A stretch of 64,000 nucleotides of DNA, taken from the NCBI GenBank assembly GCA_024579835.1, contig CP102060.1, positions 310,001 through 374,000 on the forward strand. The letters are read 5' to 3'. Positions 43,818-53,076 of the stretch are shown here, piece after piece. The first letter of the stretch is position 1; each line of letters starts with the position of its first letter. This stretch comes from Clostridiaceae bacterium HFYG-1003. Its GTDB lineage: Bacteria > Bacillota > Clostridia > Clostridiales > Clostridiaceae. The translations under genes were made by a program, and so were the position numbers. Under the pieces are notes generated by a model, which did not search any database, was not told the origin of the DNA, and was given only the letters and a program-made list of their open reading frames with translations.

Positions 43818-44903
43818 ATGGATATCATGTCAAACCAAGTCATACCGGTGGATCCGCCTTATCCCGTTCTGATCGGACAGGGATTGCTGTGTCATGCCGG
43901 AGAACTGATCCGGGAGATTCTGGGAGATTGCCGCATTGCGGTGATCACGGATTCCAATGTGGCTTCGCTGTATTTGGAAACGGTCACCCGCAGTCTGGAG
44001 ACTTCGGGCTATCCAGTCAGTTCCTGGGTCATTCCGGCCGGTGAGGCCTCGAAAAATATGGGGGAACTGAGCCTTGTTCTGGAGTTTCTGGCAGAGTCGG
44101 GCCTTGACCGAACCGATGCCGTGATTGCTCTGGGAGGCGGTGTGGTGGGAGATCTGGCTGGCTTTGCTGCCGGCTGTTATCTGCGCGGCATCCGGTATGT
44201 TCAGCTGCCGACCACACTGCTGGCGGCAGTGGATTCCTCCGTCGGCGGCAAATGCGCGGTGGATCTGGCAGAGGGCAAAAATCTGGCCGGACTGTTCCAC
44301 CAGCCCAGTGCCGTTCTCTGTGACATCGACTGCCTGGCGACGCTGCCCTGGCCGGTTCTGGCTGACGGAATGGCGGAGGCGGTAAAAACCGCGATTCTGT
44401 CCGGAGACGAACTGTTTGCCTTATGCCGCAGACCCGCCGAACCCTCCGTTTTACGCGAAATCATCGACCGCTGCCTGACCTTCAAAGGAGAAGTCGTGGC
44501 GGCCGATCCACGGGAACAAGGCCTGCGCCGGATTCTCAACCTGGGCCATACCCCGGCCCATGCCATTGAGCTGTGCTCGGGCTACACCGTATCCCACGGA
44601 CAGGCGGTAGCCATGGGGCTGGTCATCATGGCCCGGGCCGGCGAAGCCCTGGGCTGGAGCGAGCCAGGTCTGACGGGTAAAATCTGCGCGGTTCTGGAGC
44701 ATCATCAGCTGCCGGTAAGAGCACCGTTCCAGGCGGCCCAGCTGGCCGCTGCAGCTCTGCGCGACAAGAAACGCAAGGGAACGCAGATCACCCTGGTGAT
44801 CCCGGTCCGCATCGGCGAATGGGTCGAAAAGACCATCCCGGTCACCGAACTGGAAGCCGTCTTTGCGGCAGGTCTGGAGGAATTTCATGATTGTTCGAAT
44901 TGA
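43818..44903 (+). CDS. aroB: 3-Dehydroquinate synthase
   Basis: A 361-residue enzyme that closes DAHP to 3-dehydroquinate with NAD+ and a metal ion. The NAD site is AVIALGGGVVGDLAGFAAGC, the phosphate/metal site VDSSVGGKCAVDLAEGKNL, and metal-ligand histidines stand in LNLGHTPAHAIE and VSHGQAVAMG, with the conserved lysine in AEAVKTAIL. The start ATG 43818 follows AAAGGAG, 59 bases after aroF. Its 3' end overlaps aroA by 17 bases. Confidence 0.93.
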   Translation: MDIMSNQVIPVDPPYPVLIGQGLLCHAGELIREILGDCRIAVITDSNVASLYLETVTRSLETSGYPVSSWVIPAGEASKNMGELSLVLEFLAESGLDRTDAVIALGGGVVGDLAGFAAGCYLRGIRYVQLPTTLLAAVDSSVGGKCAVDLAEGKNLAGLFHQPSAVLCDIDCLATLPWPVLADGMAEAVKTAILSGDELFALCRRPAEPSVLREIIDRCLTFKGEVVAADPREQGLRRILNLGHTPAHAIELCSGYTVSHGQAVAMGLVIMARAGEALGWSEPGLTGKICAVLEHHQLPVRAPFQAAQLAAAALRDKKRKGTQITLVIPVRIGEWVEKTIPVTELEAVFAAGLEEFHDCSN

Positions 44904-46140
44904 ACCGGGACCGCTGGGCGGTACGGTGAATGCCATCCCGTCCAAATCAATGGCTCACCGCCTGCTGATCTGCGCCGCCCTGGCCGATCAGCCGACGCAG
45001 CTGGATCTGAAGTTTCAATCGGAAGACATTGAGGCGACCCGGCGCTGTCTGTCAGCCCTGGGCGCTGTATTTACCCGAAATGACCAGGGACTTCTCGTCC
45101 GGCCCTGGTCGAAGGTCCCATACAATCCGCTGCTGGACTGCGGCGAAAGCGGATCCACCCTGCGCTTTCTGCTGCCGGTAGCTGCCGCACTTTGTCCGGC
45201 GGCACGATTTACGGGCAGCGGCCGGCTGCCTGACCGGCCGATTTCTGACCTGGCCAAGGCCATGTCAGACCATGGCGTCAGGTTTTCCTCAGAGCGACTG
45301 CCCTTTGCCGCCTCCGGAGTGCTGCAGCCCGGACATTACTCCATATCCGGCAGCATCAGCTCCCAGTATCTCTCCGGTCTGCTTCTGGCCATGGCCGTCT
45401 TGCCCGGAAACTCGAGCCTCGAGGTGACCACCGAACTGGAGTCGCGGCCCTATGTTGAGATGACCATTCAGGCACTCCGACAGTTTGGGGCTTCTGTTTC
45501 CCCAGGCGGCAGCGGCTGGCAGGTGGCGGGTCAGGCGCGGCTTCAGTCACCGGGGCACCTGGCGGTAGAGGGAGACTGGTCCAATGCTGGGTTCTTCCTG
45601 ACCGCCGGTGCCCTGGGCAGTGACATCACCGTGAAGGGACTGGATCCCGCTTCAGGGCAGGGCGATCGGCAGATTCTCAGCGTGCTGGAAGCAATGGGCG
45701 CTTCGTTCAGCTCTTCGGCGGAGGGTCTCCGCGTCGTGCCGGGAACGCTGACCGGATTCACCGTGGACATGCGGCAAATCCCGGATGCCCTGCCGATCCT
45801 GGCGGTGGCAGCCACCGCTGCCCGGGGGGGAACCCGACTGATTCACGCCGGCCGGCTGCGCTACAAGGAAAGTGACCGCCTGACGGCAACGGCGGAGCTG
45901 ATCCGATCCCTGGGCGGACAGGTCCGGGAACTTCCGGATCAGCTCATCATTCAGGGATCCGCTCTGACCGGAGGGACAGTCCAAAGCTTCGGCGACCATC
46001 GCATCGTGATGGCGGCAGCCATCGCGGCCACTGTGGCACAAGGTCCGGTCACGATTTTGGGGGCGGAAGCTGTCCGGAAATCCTATCCTGATTTTTTCAA
46101 CGACTACCAGTCCCTGGGAGGGAATGTTCATGTCCTCTGA
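44887..46140 (+). CDS. aroA: 3-Phosphoshikimate 1-carboxyvinyltransferase (EPSP synthase)
   Basis: A 417-residue enzyme that transfers enolpyruvyl from phosphoenolpyruvate to shikimate 3-phosphate. Active-site stretches are NAIPSKSMAHRLLICAAL (lysine near 20), CGESGSTLRFLLPVAAAL, SQYLSGLLLAM, LRYKESDRLTATAELI and FGDHRIVMAAAIAA. I start at ATG 44887 behind GGAGG in the end of aroB. Glyphosate class cannot be assigned with certainty. It overlaps aroC by 11 bases. Confidence 0.93.
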   Translation: MIVRIEPGPLGGTVNAIPSKSMAHRLLICAALADQPTQLDLKFQSEDIEATRRCLSALGAVFTRNDQGLLVRPWSKVPYNPLLDCGESGSTLRFLLPVAAALCPAARFTGSGRLPDRPISDLAKAMSDHGVRFSSERLPFAASGVLQPGHYSISGSISSQYLSGLLLAMAVLPGNSSLEVTTELESRPYVEMTIQALRQFGASVSPGGSGWQVAGQARLQSPGHLAVEGDWSNAGFFLTAGALGSDITVKGLDPASGQGDRQILSVLEAMGASFSSSAEGLRVVPGTLTGFTVDMRQIPDALPILAVAATAARGGTRLIHAGRLRYKESDRLTATAELIRSLGGQVRELPDQLIIQGSALTGGTVQSFGDHRIVMAAAIAATVAQGPVTILGAEAVRKSYPDFFNDYQSLGGNVHVL

Positions 46141-47245
46141 TTTTGGCAAGATCCTGAAAACAACAATCTTCGGTCAGTCCCACGGTAAAGCCGTGGGCGT
46201 GGTCATGGACGGGCTGCCGGCCGGCCTGTCCATCGATCGGGAGGCTCTGTACGCTTTCATGGCCCGGCGCGCGCCGGGCAGAAACCCCTGGTCCACCGCC
46301 CGGCGGGAAACGGATCGACCGGTCTTTTTGTCCGGGCTGCGGGATGGGCTCACCACCGGGGATCCGCTGTGCGCAATCATCGAAAATCAGGATACCCGCT
46401 CCGGCGATTATGACTTGCTGGCGGACACACCCCGCCCGGGTCATGCCGACTATGCCGCCCAGATCAAGTGGAAGGGACAGGCCGATCTGCGGGGCGGAGG
46501 TCATTTCTCCGGCCGGCTGACGGCGCCTCTGTGCGTCGCCGGCGGCATTGCCCGGCAAATTCTGGCCCGGTGCGGCATAGAAGTGGGCGCGCATCTGGCT
46601 TCGGTCGGTGAGATGGAGGATGAAGCGTTCCCGCTGCACCCGAACCCTGAATTGTTCCGGGCTGTCGCGGCGAAATCATTTCCGGTCCTGGATGACGCGG
46701 TCGGAGACCGGATGAAGGCATTGATTGAGCAGGTGGCCGGGGAAGGAGACTCCATCGGCGGCACCGTTGAATGCGTTGCCATCGGTCTTCCCGCCGGCAT
46801 CGGCAGCCCGATGTTCGGGGGCATAGAAAACCGCCTGGCCCAGGCTCTGTTTGGGATACCTGCCGTCAAAGGCGTGGAATTCGGCTCAGGGTTTGCCGGT
46901 TCGGCCCGGCGTGGTTCCCGCAACAATGATCCCTTTGTTTTGGAAGCTGGGGAAATCCGGACAGCCAGCAATCATGCCGGCGGTATTCTGGGCGGCATCA
47001 GCAGCGGTATGCCCGTTGTCCTGCGAGTGGCGCTCAAGCCGACTCCTTCCATTGCACAGCCGCAGCAGTCAGTATCTCTGAGCCGGCAGGAACCGGTTGA
47101 ACTGAGCATCACCGGCCGCCATGATCCCTGCGTCGCCCTGCGCGCGGTGCCGGTGGTGGAAGCAGTCACGGCCATTGTTCTGCTGGACCTGCTGCTGGAG
47201 GAAGGCGTTCCGCTGCTGACCGCGGAATCGGCGGTGACCCCGTGA
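46130..47245 (+). CDS. aroC: Chorismate synthase
   Basis: A 371-residue FMN-dependent enzyme that makes chorismate by 1,4-elimination of phosphate from EPSP. Characteristic stretches are FGQSHGKAVGVVMDGLPAGL near residue 14, HADYAAQIKWKGQADLRGGG, ARRGSRNNDPF and SNHAGGILGGISSGMP. The start ATG 46130 is seven bases behind GGGAGG; ATG 46124 is also possible. GTGA overlap with the aroE/K gene couples translation. Confidence 0.94.
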   Translation: MSSDFGKILKTTIFGQSHGKAVGVVMDGLPAGLSIDREALYAFMARRAPGRNPWSTARRETDRPVFLSGLRDGLTTGDPLCAIIENQDTRSGDYDLLADTPRPGHADYAAQIKWKGQADLRGGGHFSGRLTAPLCVAGGIARQILARCGIEVGAHLASVGEMEDEAFPLHPNPELFRAVAAKSFPVLDDAVGDRMKALIEQVAGEGDSIGGTVECVAIGLPAGIGSPMFGGIENRLAQALFGIPAVKGVEFGSGFAGSARRGSRNNDPFVLEAGEIRTASNHAGGILGGISSGMPVVLRVALKPTPSIAQPQQSVSLSRQEPVELSITGRHDPCVALRAVPVVEAVTAIVLLDLLLEEGVPLLTAESAVTP

Positions 47246-48486
47246 GCGCGCCGATTTATGGCCTGCTCGGCCGAAGCCTGAGCCACAGCTGGTCCGTTCC
47301 GATTCACCGGGCCCTGGGTTGCGACAGCTACCATCTGATTGAGCGAGAACAGGAAGAACTCAAGGACTTTCTCCGGGATCCGGACATTGCCGGATTGAAT
47401 GTCACGATTCCCTATAAGACGGCAGTGATGTCCCTGTGCGATGTTATTGCGCCGGAGGCTGCCGCGATCGGCAGCGTCAATACCATTGTCAGACAGGCGG
47501 ACGGCCGCCTGCATGGTTACAATACCGACCTGACCGGCTTTCGTTACATGGTTCGGCGCTGCGGCCTTGAGCTGCGAGATCGAAAGGTTCTGATCCTGGG
47601 GGGAGGTGGGGCTTCTCTGACGGTCCGGCAGGCGGCGGTGCAGGCGGGAGCGGCAGATATTGTCACTGTCACCCGGGGCGGTTCGGTTCGGTATGAGGAC
47701 CTCACCGAACATCGCGATGCCGAGATTCTAGTCAACGCCACCCCGGTGGGAATGTATCCCCGAACCGGAGAAACGCTGGTGGATCTGCGGGATTTCCCCC
47801 GGCTGTGCGGCGTTCTGGATCTGATCTACAATCCGCAGCGAACCCGGCTCCTGCTTCAGGCGGAGGCCCTGGGAATCCCCTGGTCTGACGGACTGCCCAT
47901 GCTGGTGGCTCAGGCGGTGGCGGCGGAAGAGCTGTTTTTTGGACGCAGCATTCCGGAATCAGAAACCGAACGAATTCTGAACCAGCTGCGCTTCGACAGC
48001 ACCAATCTGGTCCTGATCGGAATGCCCGGCTGCGGCAAAAGCACGGTCGGTCAAGCGCTGGGTCAACTGACCGGACGGGAAGTCATTGAGACGGACCGGC
48101 GAATTGTCGAGCGAGCCGGACGGACGATTCCAGAGCTGTTTGCCGACCGCGGCGAAGCGTATTTCCGGGAACTGGAACGGGAGGAAGTCGAGCGCGCCGG
48201 TCGGGAAAGCGGGAAAATAATCGTTACCGGCGGCGGAGTGGTCAAGGATCGCAGGAACTATGACGCGCTGCGCCAGAACGGTCGGATTTATCAGCTGGAG
48301 CGCTCCCTGAGCCTGCTGGCCCGAGAAGGCCGACCCCTGTCTCAGGCAGGTGATTTGGAGGAGCTCTGGCGGGAACGCCAGCCTCTGTATGAATTATTCC
48401 GAGATGCGGCTGTCGACAACAGCGGCACGCCGGAAGACACCGCAGCAATGATCTGGAGGGATTTCATTGAAAATTTTAGTCATTAA
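47242..48486 (+). CDS. aroE/aroK: Shikimate dehydrogenase - shikimate kinase fusion
   Basis: A 414-residue protein joining two steps. Residues 1-250 are shikimate dehydrogenase (AroE): shikimate site GRSLSHSWSVPIH and NVTIPYK (catalytic lysine), NTD in HGYNTDLTGF, NADP loop LILGGGGASLTV. Residues 255-414 are shikimate kinase (AroK): Walker A IGMPGCGKSTVGQ near 260, the shikimate aspartate region EVIETDRRI, TGGGVV and the lid RPLSQAG. The start is GTG 47242, which overlaps the aroC stop. Frame and spacing show no sign of a stop or error between the domains. AroE-AroK fusions exist in some Firmicutes but are uncommon. Confidence 0.93.
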   Translation: MSAPIYGLLGRSLSHSWSVPIHRALGCDSYHLIEREQEELKDFLRDPDIAGLNVTIPYKTAVMSLCDVIAPEAAAIGSVNTIVRQADGRLHGYNTDLTGFRYMVRRCGLELRDRKVLILGGGGASLTVRQAAVQAGAADIVTVTRGGSVRYEDLTEHRDAEILVNATPVGMYPRTGETLVDLRDFPRLCGVLDLIYNPQRTRLLLQAEALGIPWSDGLPMLVAQAVAAEELFFGRSIPESETERILNQLRFDSTNLVLIGMPGCGKSTVGQALGQLTGREVIETDRRIVERAGRTIPELFADRGEAYFRELEREEVERAGRESGKIIVTGGGVVKDRRNYDALRQNGRIYQLERSLSLLAREGRPLSQAGDLEELWRERQPLYELFRDAAVDNSGTPEDTAAMIWRDFIENFSH

Positions 48487-48919
48487 CGGCCCCAATCTGA
48501 ATATGCTGGGCATTCGGGAACCCGAGATTTATGGACGCGACACGTATGAGGACCTGTGCCGGCTGATCCGGGAGGAAGCCGATTGCCTGGGCGTCCAGGT
48601 CAGCCTGTTCCAGTCCAATCATGAGGGAGCCCTGGTGGATGCCATCCAGGGAGCCTATCAGAAACAGGATGGCCTGATCATTAATCCCGCAGCCTATACC
48701 CACACCAGCATCGCGCTGCTCGATGCGGTGAAAGCTGTAGGCATCCCTACGATTGAGGTTCACCTGTCCGATCCGGATACCAGGGAACCATTTCGCCGGA
48801 TCTCTTACCTACGGCCGGCCTGCCTTGATACCGTCAAAGGACTGGGGTTCGACAGCTATCTGGCAGCCCTGCGCCGCCTGGTCAGCCACTGCCGCAGCCT
48901 GAAAGAAACCAGCCGATGA
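48467..48919 (+). CDS. aroQ: Type II 3-dehydroquinate dehydratase
   Basis: A 150-residue enzyme that dehydrates 3-dehydroquinate to 3-dehydroshikimate. Signature stretches are INGPNLNMLGIREPEIYG (catalytic tyrosine in IYG near 23), QSNHEGALVDAIQGAY and NPAAYTHTSIALLDA with IEVHLSD. The start is TTG 48467 behind GGAGGG, 20 bases inside the end of the aroE/K gene. It is the last gene of the operon and is followed by a terminator, then a group II intron. Confidence 0.93.
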   Translation: MKILVINGPNLNMLGIREPEIYGRDTYEDLCRLIREEADCLGVQVSLFQSNHEGALVDAIQGAYQKQDGLIINPAAYTHTSIALLDAVKAVGIPTIEVHLSDPDTREPFRRISYLRPACLDTVKGLGFDSYLAALRRLVSHCRSLKETSR

Positions 48920-48960
48920 ACGAACAGATCCAACCACCTCAGCTGAATTTTCCTTGAATT

Positions 48961-49010
48961 GACAGAGAGTCTCCAATCCGCACCGGATCAGAGACTCTCT
49001 GTCCGTTTCT
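48961..49010 (+). terminator. Terminator of the shikimate operon, with intron inserted behind it
   Basis: A perfect 13-bp stem, GACAGAGAGTCTC (48961-48973) with GAGACTCTCTGTC (48991-49003), is followed by CGTTTCTT. The group II intron begins at 49012 in place of the rest of the T-run. Confidence 0.85.
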
Positions 49011-49011
49011 T

Positions 49012-50935
49012 GTGCGCCCGGCATGGGCGATAACTTGGTGGTGAAAGTCCACTACGCGCTCGGTAGCAGGAAGCGTTAGCCGAAGGCAAGGGTGTCCATC
49101 GCGAGGTGGAATCTGAAGGCAGCCGGATGTCAGGGCGAGGAGTTCTGGCGGGCAAAGTTCTGGGCCGACGAACAGAAATCTCATATAAGGCCACAACCGG
49201 AGGACGACTCTGCAAGACAAGAAGAAGTCCAATGCTACCCGGATCCGGACATTATGTTTAAATTGTGGTAAATGGGACGGCTACATGGAATGAAGGTTAT
49301 CGTTCTTACCCGGGGAGGTCTCACAGACATCCATCAGGAAATCCGAAGGATGGAGTAAAGCTTGCTGTGAGAAGTCAGCCGAGGCCATAGTACCAGGATT
49401 TTTTTTTCTGGGAAGGGCTGAACAATCGTAAGTCTTAAGTAACGACTCAGAAGGAGGTCGACGTGTGAAAGCAGAATACCGAAAGGGCTGCCTGCAAAGG
49501 GATAGTGCGGAACACAAAGAGTATGCAGGAGCGCAGAGCGTCGAGGCTCGGAAAAGGAGCGAACAAGGCGGTGCTAAGGACCTGTTGGAGGAAATTCTGG
49601 ATAAGAGAAATCTGTTCGAAGCCTACAAAAGGGTCAAGGACAACCGCGGAGCACCTGGCATCGATGGAATGACCGTCGAGGCGGTACTGCCATGGTTGCA
49701 GGAGAATGTGGAAGAGCTCAGGCAGAAGATCCGGGAAGGGAAGTATAAACCCGACCCGGTTCGACGCGCAGTGATTCCCAAACCAGATGGAAGCGGCGAA
49801 CGCATGCTGGGGATTCCCACGGTCATTGACCGAATACTCCAGCAAGCCATTGCCCTCAAACTGACCCCGATCTTCGAATCGGTGTTCGCGGATGAAAGTT
49901 ATGGTTACCGACCGGACCGGAATTGTCAGAAGGCCATGGCGAGAGTCAAGGAGTATGCAGACGAAGGCTACATCCATGTTGCAGAAGTAGACTTGTCCAA
50001 ATACTTCGATACACTCAACCACGAACTGCTGATGAATCTTGTTCGTCAGCAGATCCAGGACAAACGAGTGACACAGCTCATAAAGAGTTATTTGAAAAGC
50101 GGAGTCATGGAAAAAGGGGTGGTCACCGAAACGGAGGAAGGTTCACCGCAAGGCGGGCCGCTCTCCCCCCTGCTGGCTAATATCTACCTGAATCAATATG
50201 ACTGGGAGATGAAGCGCAGAGGGGTGGCCATTGTTCGGTATGCCGATGACATCGTGGTACTGGCAAGGAGCCAGCGAGCCGCCGAGCGTCTGTTGGAATC
50301 CAGCAGAAAGTACCTGGAAGAGAAGCTGAAGCTAAAACTGAATCAGGAAAAGAGCCGGGCCATCAGTATCTATTCGAGGAAGTTCAAGTTTCTGGGCTAC
50401 GCCATGGGCAAGAATAAGAATGGAAACTACATACGAGCCCATAAAAGCTCCCTGAAGAAAGCCAGGCAGAAGTTGAAGGAGAAAACCAGGCGCAACCGGG
50501 GAAAGAACGTACGAGAAGTCATGAAAGAGGTCAAAGCCTATATCACAGGCTGGCTGAACCACTACTACATCGCTTCAATCAAGAACACGCTGATTGAGTG
50601 GGATAAATGGCTTCGAAGACGACTGAGAATGTACATCTGGAAGCAGTGGAAGAAACCCAGAACAAGGGTGGATAACTTGCGGAAACTGGGAATCCCGGCA
50701 TGGCAAGCCTACCAATGGGGAAATTCCAGGCTGGGATATTGGCGTATTGCCGGAAGTCCGGTCTTGGCACGCTCCATAACAAACGAAAAGCTCGTACAGG
50801 CAGGATACTTTGAAATCCTTAATCAGTACGAGCGAATGCGTAAGCACTAAAGCGATTGAACCGCCGTATACCGAACGGTACGTACGGTGGTGTGAGAGGT
50901 CGGTAGCTGAATTAATCAGCTACCTCCTACTCGAT
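49012..50935 (+). mobile_element. Group IIC (bacterial class C) intron
   Basis: The 5' end GTGCGCCCGGCATGGGCG and the domain I/II sequence that follows (GGTGTCCATCGCGAGGTGGA) match class C introns such as that of Oceanobacillus. The 3' part has a canonical domain V, GAACCGCCGTATACCGAACG followed by GTACGTACGGTGGTGTGAGA, then a domain VI stem GGTAGCTG/CAGCTACC and the end CCTACTCGAT. The reverse transcriptase lies in domain IV. It sits right behind a terminator hairpin, the preferred target of this class. All RNA parts needed for self-splicing appear to be present. Confidence 0.9.
49465..50850 (+). CDS. ltrA: Group II intron reverse transcriptase/maturase
   Basis: A 461-residue maturase. Reverse-transcriptase blocks include NRGAPGIDGMTVEAVLPWLQ, RRAVIPKPDGSGERMLGIPT, the EVDLSKYFDTLNHELL block and the catalytic IVRYADDIVVLARS near residue 262. 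The X/maturase domain and the C-terminal WRIAGSPVLARSITNEKL follow. There is no HNH endonuclease, as usual for class C. The GTG start at 49465 stands seven bases behind AAGGAGG. Frame intact, so the intron may be mobile. Confidence 0.93.
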   Translation: MKAEYRKGCLQRDSAEHKEYAGAQSVEARKRSEQGGAKDLLEEILDKRNLFEAYKRVKDNRGAPGIDGMTVEAVLPWLQENVEELRQKIREGKYKPDPVRRAVIPKPDGSGERMLGIPTVIDRILQQAIALKLTPIFESVFADESYGYRPDRNCQKAMARVKEYADEGYIHVAEVDLSKYFDTLNHELLMNLVRQQIQDKRVTQLIKSYLKSGVMEKGVVTETEEGSPQGGPLSPLLANIYLNQYDWEMKRRGVAIVRYADDIVVLARSQRAAERLLESSRKYLEEKLKLKLNQEKSRAISIYSRKFKFLGYAMGKNKNGNYIRAHKSSLKKARQKLKEKTRRNRGKNVREVMKEVKAYITGWLNHYYIASIKNTLIEWDKWLRRRLRMYIWKQWKKPRTRVDNLRKLGIPAWQAYQWGNSRLGYWRIAGSPVLARSITNEKLVQAGYFEILNQYERMRKH

Positions 50936-51340
50936 TGTACCTCGAAACAGATCCGAAAAGAAATTTACTGAAAAGAGGGGGAAAGAGACCCCGTTAATAA
51001 GTGGAATGAGAAGTGGAAAGTGAATAGGAAAGAGAATAGGAAAGAGCTCATTGCAAAGAATCCGTCCGGAGGCTGACCAGGGTGGTGCTGCAACAAGCCT
51101 GGTCGGTGGAACAGAAGAGGGGAGAAAGTACCGATAGAAAAGCAATAAAAAATGGATCGAAATTCGATGATGAAAGCATTGACAGGAAAAGAAGTTGGCT
51201 TTATGATATTAACGTATTAACATATATGAATATGATTAAGCGTAAAATTTTGATTAGCTCCTCAGTGAACTTTTCAGTGAATGTTTCTTTGAATGTTCCA
51301 AGAGTGGGTGATTCAAATTTGGATGTATCGGGGAGGTATT
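50936..51340 (+). promoter_or_regulatory. Intergenic stretch with arsR promoter and operator candidate
   Basis: No gene is supported between the intron and arsR. A near-perfect promoter, TTGACA (51179-51184), 17 bp, TATGAT (51202-51207), stands about 135 bases before arsR. Just downstream, TTAACATAT (51217-51225) and ATATGATTAA (51230-51239) form an imperfect inverted repeat with a four-base centre, typical of an ArsR site. Confidence 0.6.
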
Positions 51341-51691
51341 ATGAATCAATTAGTGAATCTATTCAAGCTGATGTCGGATGAAACGAGGCTCAGGATGCTG
51401 GTTCTTCTGTATCAGGAAGAACTTTGCGTCTGTCAGCTGGGCGGAATCCTGGAAATATCGCAGCCAAGAATATCGCAGAACCTGGCGAAATTGCGGGGTC
51501 TGGGCCTGGTACGGGATGAACGGAAAGAAAAGTTTGTGTTCTACACCCTGAAGGGGGATCATCCGATGCTGATGAAGCTGCTTTCGGATATCATGGAGAA
51601 CCTGGCGCAGTATCCCCGGCTGATGGAGGATCAGGCAAGACTCAAAGAGAAAGATACTTACCTGACGACCTGCTGCGTGCCGGTGCGATAA
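51341..51691 (+). CDS. arsR: ArsR-family metalloregulator
   Basis: A 116-residue winged-helix repressor. The metal-binding motif of true ArsR proteins is present in ELCVCQLGGILEISQPRISQ (CVC in helix 3), and more cysteines close the protein (TCCVPVR). Binding of arsenite, antimonite or a similar ligand would release DNA. The start ATG 51341 follows GGGGAGG. It is the first gene of an operon with the permease at 51710 and the thioredoxin-like protein at 52810, and the promoter upstream carries a likely operator. Confidence 0.9.
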   Translation: MNQLVNLFKLMSDETRLRMLVLLYQEELCVCQLGGILEISQPRISQNLAKLRGLGLVRDERKEKFVFYTLKGDHPMLMKLLSDIMENLAQYPRLMEDQARLKEKDTYLTTCCVPVR

Positions 51692-51709
51692 AGTGGAGGA
51701 GCAATGACC

Positions 51710-52714
51710 ATGGCTTTTTTTCAATTTTTCAATGACCAGTTTTTAAAGATGAAGTGGCTGTCTGATGGGGTAGCGGTTCTGGTGGAGCAGGGACTTGGGC
51801 TGAGCCTCCAGGATCGTCTGGGCGCCAGCGTCCACTTCTTCGTGTATGACGTGATCAAGATTTTCCTGCTGCTGTCGTTCCTGATTTTTGCCATCTCCTA
51901 TATTCAAAGCTATTTCCCGCCGGAGCGAACTCGAAAGATTCTGGGTCGCTACAACGGAATCAGCGCAAATATTCTGGGGGCACTGCTGGGGACCATCACG
52001 CCATTCTGCTCGTGTTCCTCCATTCCGCTGTTCATTGGCTTTACCAGCGCGGGGTTGCCCATTGGCGTTACGTTTTCCTTCCTGATCTCCTCCCCGCTGG
52101 TGGATCTGGCCTCCATCATCCTGCTGGCCAGCATCTTCAATTGGAAGATCGCCCTGGCGTATGTCGTGGTAGGGTTGATTCTGGCGGTCCTGGGCGGTAC
52201 GATTATCAGCCGGGCCAAGCTGGAAGACTATGTGGAATCCTTCGTGTTTGGCACCGCCATGGCAGAGGTGGAATCAGAGGAACTGACCGTGAAAGATCGG
52301 ATTGCATTCGCCGTCGATCAGGTGAATGACATCGTCCGTCGGGTTTGGCTCTATGTCATCCTGGGGGTTGGAATCGGCGCAGCCATCCATAACTGGATTC
52401 CCGAATCCATCATTGCCGCCATTCTGGGGCAGGATAAGTGGTACTCCGTGCTCATTGCTACCTTCGTCGGCGTGCCGATGTACGCTGATATCTTCGGGAC
52501 ACTGCCCATCGCCGAAGCGCTGCTGGCCAAAGGTGTTGGCCTTGGCACCGTCCTGTCCTTCATGATGGGCGTGACGGCTTTATCGCTGCCTTCCCTGATC
52601 ATGCTTAAGAAAGTGGTCAAGCCGAAGCTTCTGGCCGTCTTCTTTTCGGTCGTGACCCTGGGCATTATTCTGATCGGCTATGTCTTCAATATGCTCGGGC
52701 ATCTGTTGATTTAG
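51710..52714 (+). CDS. ArsP/DUF318-type permease
   Basis: A 334-residue permease of PF03773 with eight or more membrane helices. The motif TPFCSCSSIPLFIGFTSAG near residue 100, with its CSCSS cysteines, matches ArsP-type transporters that export trivalent organoarsenicals; similar proteins with thioredoxin partners may move other thiophilic compounds. The second half repeats the pattern (GVPMYADIFGTLPIAEALLA). I chose ATG 51710, nine bases after GGAGGA; ATG 51704 is too close. Control by the ArsR encoded upstream is likely. Confidence 0.85.
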   Translation: MAFFQFFNDQFLKMKWLSDGVAVLVEQGLGLSLQDRLGASVHFFVYDVIKIFLLLSFLIFAISYIQSYFPPERTRKILGRYNGISANILGALLGTITPFCSCSSIPLFIGFTSAGLPIGVTFSFLISSPLVDLASIILLASIFNWKIALAYVVVGLILAVLGGTIISRAKLEDYVESFVFGTAMAEVESEELTVKDRIAFAVDQVNDIVRRVWLYVILGVGIGAAIHNWIPESIIAAILGQDKWYSVLIATFVGVPMYADIFGTLPIAEALLAKGVGLGTVLSFMMGVTALSLPSLIMLKKVVKPKLLAVFFSVVTLGIILIGYVFNMLGHLLI

Positions 52715-52809
52715 CTCTGGGGATTTGGCAGAAAAGAATCCCCCAAATGGGGAGAGTAATCTCCAGCAATGGAAATTATAATAAGAAAAAAATTCCGGGA
52801 GGAATCAGG

Positions 52810-53049
52810 ATGAAGATCAAAATTTTGGGGTCTGGCTGCGCCAACTGCAAAAAACTGGAAGCCAACGCCAAGGAAGCCCTCAAAGAACTGGGGTTGCAGG
52901 GGGAAGTAGAAAAGGTCGAAGACCTGAGAGAAATAGTCGCCTACGGGGTGATGCGAACTCCCGCACTGGTGGTGGATGACACGGTGAGAGTCATGGGAAA
53001 AGTGGCAACAGTGGAAGAGATCAGACAGCTTTTGGATCCAACTTCATAG
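52810..53049 (+). CDS. Small thioredoxin-like protein (CANC motif)
   Basis: A 79-residue single-domain thioredoxin fold of the redox-active type often encoded with ArsP-like permeases. The active site is LGSGCANCKKLEANAKEAL near residue 10, and the cis-proline is in MRTPALVVDD. Length and motif match the TM0996-like group. GGGAGG precedes ATG 52810. It probably reduces a substrate or the permease's CSCSS cysteines; that link is inferred from the operon. Confidence 0.86.
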   Translation: MKIKILGSGCANCKKLEANAKEALKELGLQGEVEKVEDLREIVAYGVMRTPALVVDDTVRVMGKVATVEEIRQLLDPTS

Positions 53050-53076
53050 TTCAGGCAGTAGGCCTGTCTCGATGAA

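Noticed and set aside
51082-51381. Open frame of 99 codons before arsR
   Set aside because: It spans the arsR promoter and operator candidate and its sequence has no recognisable features.
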